NCBI GenBank assembly: GCA_913041025.1
Contig: CAJWGQ010000093.1
Span: 1-10,779 of the forward strand
Reading direction: 5' to 3'
DNA from: an uncultured Gammaproteobacteria bacterium
GTDB taxonomy: Bacteria > Pseudomonadota > Gammaproteobacteria > Pseudomonadales > Azotimanducaceae_A
Length of the DNA stretch: 10,779 bases
Every line of letters starts with the position of its first letter. Position 1 is the first letter of the stretch. Of this stretch, positions 1 through 6,305 are shown piece by piece. A model generated the notes under the pieces. That model made no database searches, was not told the DNA's origin, and saw only the letters and a list, made by a program, of their open reading frames with translations. The position numbers and the translations under genes were made by a program.

Positions 1-27
1 CTTGGTGGAATAGACATTTGGTGAACG

Positions 28-720
28 ATGTTCAATTGGTTAAAGGACAAAATACCAGAGCTTGGTGCCGGTTCGGTTTTAGGTAGGGAGAGTGATCCGG
101 AGCAAATAGAGGAGTTGGGCGTCTCGCTCAGGCAGTTCAGAAAGGCCGTCAACTCTCGTTTGAACCAGGCACAATCTAGAGGCCAGATAGAGGTTCGTCT
201 AGCGCAAAGAAAGATCGAAGATACAGAACATCTAGTGGCCTTGTCTGGTCTCGATGATGCTTTAGTGACTTTATATCAAAAAGTCGAAACGTGGCCGGAG
301 CGGGTTGTGCAAGCTCATTTCGCTGATGCAGATCTAATCGGTGTCGAGCACGTTGAAGCGACTCAGGAAGAGCTTCGTTTAGGTCGTAATCTTAGAGTCG
401 GATTTTCTTACAAAGGTCGACGCTTTCACGTTAGATATGCTGAAGAGTTTCAAGGGGAGCTAGAGCTTGTTGCGGATGGTGAAAAAGTGTTCGCAATGAT
501 CCTGGGTAAGGAGGGCTCTGCTGTTTTTGGTAAGGATGTTACTTTTCTATCGCCAGGTGATTGGATGATCGATTTGATCGAGCTGCAGGAGATGATTAAA
601 TGGAGTCGTCGAAGGAAGCAGTCCCGATCGAGTGCCGAGGCCTTCGTTCGAAGGGCGAACGACCTACCTGATGTCGAGACGCTAAAAGAATTTCTGGCCT
701 CTTCTGAGAAAGATCAGTAA
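28..720 (+). CDS. Hypothetical cytoplasmic protein, 230 aa
   Basis: I do not recognise this protein. It has no signal peptide and no membrane segment, so it is probably cytoplasmic. Residues 24-90 look helical and charged, with many Q, R and E residues and a possible short coiled coil around 30-65. Residues about 120-175 look like a run of beta strands (alternating hydrophobic stretches such as LRVGFSY and RFHVRYAEEF), followed by a helix at 180-197 and a basic patch, WSRRRKQSR (192-200). The C-terminus is helical and acidic. The ATG at 28 has a GGTGA just upstream (20-24) with short spacing. Codon use resembles that of the neighbours and the frame is open throughout, so it is very likely a real gene. 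The gene ends 8 bp before the stop codon of the opposite-strand transporter. Function is unknown; the basic patch could bind nucleic acid or simply be surface charge. Confidence 0.8.
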   Translation: MFNWLKDKIPELGAGSVLGRESDPEQIEELGVSLRQFRKAVNSRLNQAQSRGQIEVRLAQRKIEDTEHLVALSGLDDALVTLYQKVETWPERVVQAHFADADLIGVEHVEATQEELRLGRNLRVGFSYKGRRFHVRYAEEFQGELELVADGEKVFAMILGKEGSAVFGKDVTFLSPGDWMIDLIELQEMIKWSRRRKQSRSSAEAFVRRANDLPDVETLKEFLASSEKDQ

Positions 721-728
721 GACGACAT

Positions 729-2123
729 CTAATTTATAATCGGCGGCAGCACAACAAACCAGATCACAAAGCCCGCCATGGTTAACTCGAAAAAGAAGAT
801 TAGCCAAAGACTGTAATACGTTAGCCTCCTCGGTCTGATTCTTTCATCCATGTTGGTGGCTTGTAGCCAAAGAGTTGCGCCACTCTGAATCGGCAAGAAT
901 ATTGCTGAGGTAAGACCCCCAATCATAATTAATATGACGAAGTTAGGCGCCATCAGATAGAAAAAGAAAGCGATAAAGGGAAGGAACCCCAAGTACCAAC
1001 GAACGATCGCTTTACGTAGTTTGAGATTAGACCGATCCATAAATTGCATCTCGATGAGGTAGTCAGGAATAAAGCGTCCGCCCGCGCCGACTCCTGATAT
1101 AACTGTCGAAAATAGAATCACGAATGCACCGATACTAAATAACCACAGAGCCCATTCGCCCAGTGTCTGTGTAAAAATATTGGATAAAGTGCCGATCACC
1201 GCCTCGCTTCCTTCCGGTTCCAGTCCCATTTGATTCAAAACCCCAGCACCCAGCACATAGAATGGCACGGTGGCACAGGTCACTATAATCAGACCAAACA
1301 AAACATCGGTATGTAGGACTTTCATCCAACCCCTAGCGTGCTTCTCCCAGTCTGGATGGTCACGATTAGACCCTAGGAAACTTGGATAGCCCTTTTCGAT
1401 CGCCCAATAGGTATAGGCTGATCGATCGCCCGAGGTGGTCCCGGTGTACCCATAAGCGGATAGTGCCAACGCAGCCATTGCGATAAAGGCTGAGAAGTCA
1501 GGAGTCATTCCTGTAAGTAACTCTCCGGGAGAGACCTGATATTCCGTGAACTGCATGGCAATAGAGCAGATAAGCGTTGTGATAGTGAATAAGAGCACCA
1601 GAGGTAGCATCAGTACCTCTATCCACTTGTAAGATCCGGTACTCAGGATGCCCGCGACAACCACCGCGATGATGCCGGTGCACCAAACTCCGCTTAGCTC
1701 AATGTCCATGTTAGATAAAAGAAAAGAAAGCGCTTCTCCCGTGCCTCCAAATATACCGCCGAGTCCGAGGGTTCCAGGTATATAAGCAATGAGCCCTAGC
1801 CAGATTGGCCAAGAGATTCGCCAGATGCGACCTGGCAGTCGATTGATCGCTCTTAAATAGGTGTCGCCAGATACTATGGTGTATCTGGCAAGCTCGGCCT
1901 GAACAAGCGACTTGCACCAACAAGACAGGACTAGCCACCAGAGAAGTGACCAACCCGCAACGGCACCAAGACTGGTTGTCAGAACTAACTCTCCGGATCC
2001 GATGACTGCCCCGGTAACGATTAGGCTGGGCCCTAGATAGCTGAGTCTTCCAGTAAGTGAGGTGGGGGGAGGATGAGCTTCTTCCTCGCGCACGGTATAT
2101 GGATCTGCGGCATTATCACTCAT
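729..2123 (-). CDS. Divergent Nramp-family (metal ion transporter-like) membrane protein
   Basis: This is a 464-residue inner-membrane protein with about eleven hydrophobic helices and a hydrophilic N-terminal tail (1-25). The first helix region (31-54: GPSLIVTGAVIGSGE, then SLGA) matches the Nramp/SLC11 TM1 pattern. The metal-binding DPGN of true Mn/Fe carriers is replaced by GSGE at 42-45. In the TM6 region (about 213-247) the MPH metal motif is absent, and a GTTSGDR...YWAIEKGY stretch sits there instead. That stretch resembles, from memory, a divergent branch of the family often annotated only as 'Nramp family divalent metal transporter'. The substrate is therefore uncertain; Mg2+, another cation or an organic solute are all possible. 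It is monocistronic, convergent with the upstream orphan gene and divergent from the DLH gene. The stop is TAG. A possible -10 (TATAAA on the minus strand) lies about 43 bp before the ATG. Confidence 0.85.
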   Translation of the reverse strand: MSDNAADPYTVREEEAHPPPTSLTGRLSYLGPSLIVTGAVIGSGELVLTTSLGAVAGWSLLWWLVLSCWCKSLVQAELARYTIVSGDTYLRAINRLPGRIWRISWPIWLGLIAYIPGTLGLGGIFGGTGEALSFLLSNMDIELSGVWCTGIIAVVVAGILSTGSYKWIEVLMLPLVLLFTITTLICSIAMQFTEYQVSPGELLTGMTPDFSAFIAMAALALSAYGYTGTTSGDRSAYTYWAIEKGYPSFLGSNRDHPDWEKHARGWMKVLHTDVLFGLIIVTCATVPFYVLGAGVLNQMGLEPEGSEAVIGTLSNIFTQTLGEWALWLFSIGAFVILFSTVISGVGAGGRFIPDYLIEMQFMDRSNLKLRKAIVRWYLGFLPFIAFFFYLMAPNFVILIMIGGLTSAIFLPIQSGATLWLQATNMDERIRPRRLTYYSLWLIFFFELTMAGFVIWFVVLPPIIN

Positions 2124-2165
2124 CTGCTCTGGTCTCTCCCTTTATTTTCCTGACTCCTCATCGCA

Positions 2166-2171
2166 TTTATA
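2166..2171 (-). promoter_or_regulatory. Possible -10 box for the Nramp-like gene
   Basis: On the minus strand this reads TATAAA, close to the sigma-70 -10 consensus, about 43 bp before the transporter's ATG. The matching -35 position (17-bp spacing) is a weak ATGCAA. The call rests on position and one hexamer only. Confidence 0.25.
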
Positions 2172-2240
2172 ACGCGTCTTCAGCTTCTTTGCATGTTTTG
2201 TCGGTCGACGAGTTCTGGTAAAACACGGTTTTGAATTATC

Positions 2241-2245
2241 GAGAG
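2241..2245 (+). promoter_or_regulatory. Ribosome binding site deciding the DLH start
   Basis: GAGAG lies 6 bp before the ATG at 2252. The in-frame TTG at 2231, which would add seven residues, has no Shine-Dalgarno sequence before it, so the ATG is the better start. Confidence 0.55.
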
Positions 2246-2251
2246 ATTTGG

Positions 2252-3139
2252 ATGAGCTCGCACACAATGTTTTGGCCGGATGAAGCAGATCTGCAACGTA
2301 GAGACATTGAGATTGAATTCAGAGGCATTAGGTATTTGGGGCATCTGGTTGCTCCGCCAAAGGATGTTGGAGAACGGCCATTAGTATTAGTGATTCACAA
2401 TTATCAAGGTTTGAAGTTTTTCGATGTGGATGTTGCCGAGTATCTCGCGAGAATTGGATATGTAGGATTGGCGATTGATCTTTATGGCGAGTACGTGCCT
2501 GCGGCTGAACGGCTATTTCCTGAGGATTCTAGAAAGGTGGCTGGTTTTCAAAAACTTTGCTTTGACGCGATGGTGAGGCTGGACAGCGACCACGAATTTT
2601 TTCGTAGCCTAATTGAAAGTTGGTTGAAGACAGGGTTAGAAGATGAAAGTGTTGACCACTCTGTTGAGCCTGCGGCTATTGGTTACTGTTTTGGTGGCGT
2701 GGCTGTTCTCGAGGCGGTCAGAGCAGGATTAGGTCTTAGCGGAGTGGTGTCTTTTCATGGGCTATTACAAACAGGGGAGGATCCTAATCCGGCACACTTC
2801 GGTGCCGTCCGTCCGCCCGTGAAATACTGTGGTAATCAATACAACACGAAAACGGTGGTGTTGATTGAGAACGGGGCTGAGGATCAACTGGTACCAGACA
2901 AGAGCAGAGAAAGGTTTTTTAAAGAGATGGATGAAGCTGGCGTCGATTGGGTTTTTCATCATCATGCCAAAACACCCCATGGTTTTGCGTTGCCGCCTTC
3001 TCTGGGACCACCTGGGAGACTTTACGAGCCTGCCGATCGAAGGTCGACACAAAATATGCTTGCGCTGTTCAGAGAGATTTTTCCTGAGGTCACTCAGAAT
3101 ACCGTCCTTCGAAATGCGGCCGGGACGATTATCCCTTAG
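2252..3139 (+). CDS. Dienelactone hydrolase family alpha/beta hydrolase
   Basis: This predicted cytoplasmic hydrolase has 295 residues from the ATG at 2252. It belongs to the DLH family, which hydrolyses lactones or esters through a Cys-Asp-His triad. The nucleophile elbow GYCFGG puts the cysteine at residue 146; the acid is D211 in GAEDQLV and the histidine H243 in TPHGF. The strand-helix pattern VLVIHNYQGL...YLARIGYVGLAIDLYG (about 45-79) matches the region of classic DLH that carries Glu36. Here that position reads Asn (HNYQG), so the usual Glu-Cys activation switch appears changed. The protein is longer than classic DLH (about 236 aa), with extra sequence near 188-201 and at the C-terminus. 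The start is chosen on the GAGAG ribosome binding site. The next gene on this strand begins about 200 bp later, so an operon is possible but not shown. The substrate cannot be told from sequence. Confidence 0.85.
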   Translation: MSSHTMFWPDEADLQRRDIEIEFRGIRYLGHLVAPPKDVGERPLVLVIHNYQGLKFFDVDVAEYLARIGYVGLAIDLYGEYVPAAERLFPEDSRKVAGFQKLCFDAMVRLDSDHEFFRSLIESWLKTGLEDESVDHSVEPAAIGYCFGGVAVLEAVRAGLGLSGVVSFHGLLQTGEDPNPAHFGAVRPPVKYCGNQYNTKTVVLIENGAEDQLVPDKSRERFFKEMDEAGVDWVFHHHAKTPHGFALPPSLGPPGRLYEPADRRSTQNMLALFREIFPEVTQNTVLRNAAGTIIP

Positions 3140-3343
3140 TGTGGTCTTTATCGGCCAAGGATTAGATGTGTATCTCTTCTGGGTCATTTTAAGTGGTCCA
3201 ATCCGAAACTTGTGAATCAAATGGGTTGCCAAGGTAGTCATTGATCAGTTTGATTTGGGTTTCTTTGACTACTTGCCCGGTTGTTATGGGTGTCAATATC
3301 ACGGTATCTTGATCTCAAAATCGATTGATAAGGAAAGGGAAGT

Positions 3344-4213
3344 ATGAAAATTGGAGTGTTTGCGACGTTTATGTCGCCCATAGCGAATACACAAATGATC
3401 ATGGATTTTGGGCGCCGCGCAGAAGAAATAGGATTGGACTCCGTTTGGTTAGGAGAACATGTTGTTTTATTCAATGAAATGGAATTTCCCTATCCTGGCT
3501 CGCCGGATGGCAAGATTCCTGTTCCTGAAGGTGGTGGTCTGCTGGAGACGGTGGCAACCTTTGGAGTGTTGGCTGCAGCTACTACCAAGTTGAGGCTTGG
3601 TACCGGAATAGCTTTGGTGCCTCAGAGAAACCCGATATACACAGCTAAAGAATTTGCGACCTTAGATTACTTGACGAATGGGCGAATGGATTTAGGAGTA
3701 GGAGTTGGATGGTGTAAAGAAGAAGTGATCGCGTGTGGCTACGATTGGTCAACACGCGGGAAGCGCTGTGATGAGTTTTTGGAATTGTTTCAAAAACTGT
3801 GGACTGAAGATGAAGTGTCTTACGAGGGAAAGTTTTTGTCGGTAGAGAAAGTCCGTTTAGATCCAAAACCTGTCCAAAAACCTCATTTGCCAATTATTGT
3901 TGGTGGCTACGCTGATGCGGCTTATCGAAGAGCCGCGCGGTTCGGAGCGGGTTGGTATGGCTTTAACACCGACCCCGAGGCTTCTTTAAAAGCTATGAAC
4001 CGATTGGATAGTTTTTTAGCTGAAGCAGGTCGGGAGCGGGGAGATGATTTTGAAATAATCATCACGCCTCCTTATCAAGTGAACGCAGAAATGATTGAGC
4101 AGTACGCGCAGATCGGCGTTGATAGGATTGTGGTGCAGTTAGGCGGTCAACGGCCAGAGCAAATCGACAAGCGTTTTGCGATGCTTGAGTCGCTGGTTCG
4201 CGAATGTGGCTAA
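3344..4213 (+). CDS. LLM-class (F420-dependent type) oxidoreductase
   Basis: This 289-residue cytoplasmic enzyme has the bacterial luciferase-like TIM-barrel fold. Family motifs appear in order: GLDSVWLGEHV (30-40), the central block LRLGTGIALVPQRNP followed by AKEFATLDYLTNGR and MDLGVGVGW (84-123), and PIIVGGY with a downstream AARFGAGW (183-204). These match the probable F420-dependent subfamily that carries out hydride transfer on varied organic substrates. Members are annotated as F420 users by similarity, and some bind FMN instead, so the cofactor is not established. Length is normal for the family. The ATG at 3344 follows an A/G-rich Shine-Dalgarno tract (AAGGAAAGGGA, 3330-3340). It runs convergently into the EamA carrier with a 27-bp gap and no clear terminator hairpin. 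Together with the neighbouring hydrolases it suggests organic-compound breakdown, which is inference. Confidence 0.88.
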   Translation: MKIGVFATFMSPIANTQMIMDFGRRAEEIGLDSVWLGEHVVLFNEMEFPYPGSPDGKIPVPEGGGLLETVATFGVLAAATTKLRLGTGIALVPQRNPIYTAKEFATLDYLTNGRMDLGVGVGWCKEEVIACGYDWSTRGKRCDEFLELFQKLWTEDEVSYEGKFLSVEKVRLDPKPVQKPHLPIIVGGYADAAYRRAARFGAGWYGFNTDPEASLKAMNRLDSFLAEAGRERGDDFEIIITPPYQVNAEMIEQYAQIGVDRIVVQLGGQRPEQIDKRFAMLESLVRECG

Positions 4214-4240
4214 AGGTCTGATGTTCGTCGAAGTGCGGAT

Positions 4241-5131
4241 TTAACGATAACCCGTTTGACGCTTGATGTCTTCGGTTCTCAGGGAGATGAGGCCTCCTAT
4301 GATAATGAGGCCTCCGCCGAGCCAGACGAATAGATCTGGAAGCTCACTCCAAATCAGCCAGGACGCTATGGCCGCCCAGATTAAATTCGAATACTCAAGA
4401 GGCGCGATGGCTCCTGCTTGGGAGTATTTGTACGCGAGCGCGGCAAAGTATTGCGTCAGCGCTCCAAATAAAGCCATCAAAATATAGAGTGTCCATTCTA
4501 CTGCACCGGGATTGAGCCATTCACCATATACCAGCATGCCTGCCACTAAAATGCTGATAGGGGTTGTGTAGAAACCGAGAACCGATGGGTCGATTCTGTC
4601 GCTCAATTGCCGGTTGGAAATACTTAAAAGTGCCCAGCAAACCATTGAACAAAGAATCGCGATCATTGCGGGTTGGACTTCGAATTCTGATGGATTGAGC
4701 ATGACCAGGACCCCGCTAAAAGCGATGCTAACGCCAATCCACCTTTTGATTGCGATGCGCTCTTTTAGGATTACGTTGGCCGCAAGCACGATCAGCACAG
4801 GTGAAATGTAAGCCAGCATCAGCGCGGTTACTAGGTCCAGGTAGGCTAAACCGAAGAAGAAACCAAATTGAACCCCAACGGTCAGTAGGCCTCTATACAA
4901 TTGCCAACCCCAGAGCGGGCTAGCTAGCTGATTGGTTGTTTTTTGCTGGAAGCATATGGCGTAGGCAAAAGGAATCGCGAAAAGCGATCTCAGAAAAACG
5001 ATCTGTGCGGTGCTAAAATCCTCTGTAAGCAGTTTGGCTATTACGTCTATACTGGCAGCAAACAGCATGGCCAAGCACAAGTACCAGGCCCCTGCTCGGC
5101 GATCGATTGATTGAGTTGGGGAAATTCCCAT
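4241..5131 (-). CDS. EamA/DMT-family membrane transporter
   Basis: This 296-residue inner-membrane carrier has the drug/metabolite transporter layout: ten hydrophobic helices in two EamA repeats (about 15-147 and 157-289). Each repeat ends with the typical pattern of a substrate-cavity helix, a short charged turn and two closing helices: LKERIAIKRW then GVSIAFSGVLVML in the first half, WSELPDLFVW then LGGGLIIIGGLI in the second. Members export or import small metabolites such as amino acids, nucleosides and drugs; the specificity here cannot be read. The ATG at 5131 has no strong Shine-Dalgarno sequence, but an in-frame Met at residue 22 would cut the first helix, so the long form is preferred. 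It is divergent from the epoxide hydrolase gene across about 160 bp and convergent with the LLM gene. Confidence 0.9.
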   Translation of the reverse strand: MGISPTQSIDRRAGAWYLCLAMLFAASIDVIAKLLTEDFSTAQIVFLRSLFAIPFAYAICFQQKTTNQLASPLWGWQLYRGLLTVGVQFGFFFGLAYLDLVTALMLAYISPVLIVLAANVILKERIAIKRWIGVSIAFSGVLVMLNPSEFEVQPAMIAILCSMVCWALLSISNRQLSDRIDPSVLGFYTTPISILVAGMLVYGEWLNPGAVEWTLYILMALFGALTQYFAALAYKYSQAGAIAPLEYSNLIWAAIASWLIWSELPDLFVWLGGGLIIIGGLISLRTEDIKRQTGYR

Positions 5132-5216
5132 CGATTAAGTTTTTGCTTCTAATCTGGATTTAAAAGGGCATCGATCATAACGTAACCTGATAAGAAACCG
5201 ATAGAGAAAGTAGTAT

Positions 5217-5229
5217 CAGTTTAAAACTG
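5217..5229. promoter_or_regulatory. Near-palindrome in the divergent EamA/epoxide hydrolase spacer
   Basis: CAGTTTAAAACTG has two 6-bp arms (CAGTTT and AAACTG) that are exact inverted repeats around one central A. It lies 63 bp before the ATG of the epoxide hydrolase gene, directly after a -10-like TAGTAT (5211-5216). That position would suit an operator, but the site is short and A/T-rich and no regulator gene is nearby. Confidence 0.25.
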
Positions 5230-5279
5230 CGCAAAGGTCATTGCCCGATGTTATGTTTAGCGATTCGGAATTCACGGGA

Positions 5280-5285
5280 AAGGAG
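5280..5285 (+). promoter_or_regulatory. Strong Shine-Dalgarno deciding the epoxide hydrolase start
   Basis: AAGGAG lies 6 bp before the ATG at 5292. The earlier in-frame TTG at 5241 and ATG at 5253 have weaker or badly placed ribosome binding sites. The protein should therefore start at the MDIEEG sequence. Confidence 0.7.
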
Positions 5286-5291
5286 TTAAAA

Positions 5292-6305
5292 ATGGATATC
5301 GAAGAAGGCACGGTTAAAACGGGTCGTCACACCAGCGGTTATTTAGCTTGTGGGCCATCTTCAGGGCCAAGAGTCTATTTTGTGCACGGGTGGCCTGAAC
5401 TGTCCCTCAGTTGGAGGCATCAGCTTTATGCCCTGGGCAATGTTGGTTTCAGAGCCATTGCTCCTGACATGCGGGGCTATGGAAAATCCAGCGTCTATGA
5501 TTCTCATGGGGATTATGCGCAAACAGAAATCGTCGAAGACATGCTAGAGCTGCATGAGGCGACGGGCGACGGTAAGGCTGTATGGGTAGGCCATGACTGG
5601 GGGTCACCGGTAGTATGGAATATGGCATTGCACCACCCGCAAATTGTTCACGGTGTCGCGAGCCTTTGCGTTCCCATGGGGTTTGAGGAGGGGGTCGAGG
5701 CTTTGATTCCTCACGTGAACAGAGATATCTATCCTCAAGCGGAATATCCCAAAGGTCAGTGGGATTATCAGTACTTTTATCAAGAATCATTTGAGGTGGC
5801 GCAGAGTGAGATGGAAGTAGACCCTTATCGTCTGGTGAAGGCTCTGTTCCGTAAAGGTAGCCCTGAAGGAGTGGGTAAACCGGCAGGTACAGCGGTTACT
5901 CGGAAAAATGGTGGCTGGTTCGGACAGGATGGACCGCCTGACCTACCGATTGACCTCGACGTCATTTCTTCCGAGGATGCAAAGACCTTTGCGGCTGCGC
6001 TTAGCCGAAACGGCTTTTTTGGCGCCAATTCCTGGTATATGAATCACGATAAGAACTACGCTTACTCCCAAGAATTGTCAGGAGACAAAAGATTGGACAT
6101 GCCTGTTCTCTTTTTCCACGGCGAATACGATTTCGTTTGTCAGACTGTTAACTCGACGCTAGCTGAGCCAATGCGCGAAAATTGTCCGGATCTGGTTGAG
6201 ATATACGTTAAAGCTGGGCACTGGATGGCGCAGGAAAAACCAATGGAAGTTAATGCCGGCCTTATGAAGTGGCTGGCCGGAACTGCAGACTACTGGGTTA
6301 ACTAG
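5292..6305 (+). CDS. Soluble epoxide hydrolase-like alpha/beta hydrolase
   Basis: This 337-residue enzyme is predicted to open epoxides to diols by way of an ester bound to aspartate. The oxyanion motif is HGWP (32-35). The nucleophile elbow GHDWG gives Asp102, aspartate being used by epoxide hydrolases and haloalkane dehalogenases instead of serine. The acid is D280 in HGEYDF and the base H310 in AGHW. The cap domain (about 130-260) ends with SWYMN, which matches the WYRN lid-tyrosine motif of soluble epoxide hydrolases (Tyr249). The other lid tyrosine region reads DYQYFYQE where mammalian sEH, from memory, reads DYQLYFQE, so its exact tyrosine is uncertain (Y161 or Y163). It has no signal peptide. 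Its last 8 bp overlap the 3' end of the opposite-strand exporter. A haloalkane dehalogenase is less likely because of the lid tyrosine motif. Confidence 0.87.
   Translation: MDIEEGTVKTGRHTSGYLACGPSSGPRVYFVHGWPELSLSWRHQLYALGNVGFRAIAPDMRGYGKSSVYDSHGDYAQTEIVEDMLELHEATGDGKAVWVGHDWGSPVVWNMALHHPQIVHGVASLCVPMGFEEGVEALIPHVNRDIYPQAEYPKGQWDYQYFYQESFEVAQSEMEVDPYRLVKALFRKGSPEGVGKPAGTAVTRKNGGWFGQDGPPDLPIDLDVISSEDAKTFAAALSRNGFFGANSWYMNHDKNYAYSQELSGDKRLDMPVLFFHGEYDFVCQTVNSTLAEPMRENCPDLVEIYVKAGHWMAQEKPMEVNAGLMKWLAGTADYWVN

Noticed and set aside
1..24. Seven codons (LGGIDIW) ending in TGA just before the gene at 28
   Set aside because: This could be the tail of an upstream gene coupled to the orphan protein, but seven codons cannot show it.
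3118..3156. GGCCG...CGGCC inverted repeat at the end of the DLH gene as a terminator
   Set aside because: The 5-bp stem has a long loop, lies partly inside the coding region and lacks a T-tract.
2865..3215. 116-residue plus-strand frame overlapping the DLH gene's 3' half
   Set aside because: It covers the codons for the DLH active-site Asp and His in another frame. The DLH frame continues intact to its stop, so this is not evidence of a frameshift.
2765..3241. 158-residue open frame on the minus strand within and after the DLH gene
   Set aside because: It lies opposite a well-supported hydrolase, has no recognisable motifs and has a basic, low-complexity composition typical of a shadow frame.
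3140..3343. TTGACT (3265-3270) as a -35 box for the LLM gene
   Set aside because: No acceptable -10 hexamer lies 16-18 bp downstream. The roughly 200-bp spacer otherwise shows no hairpin, repeat or small gene I can support.
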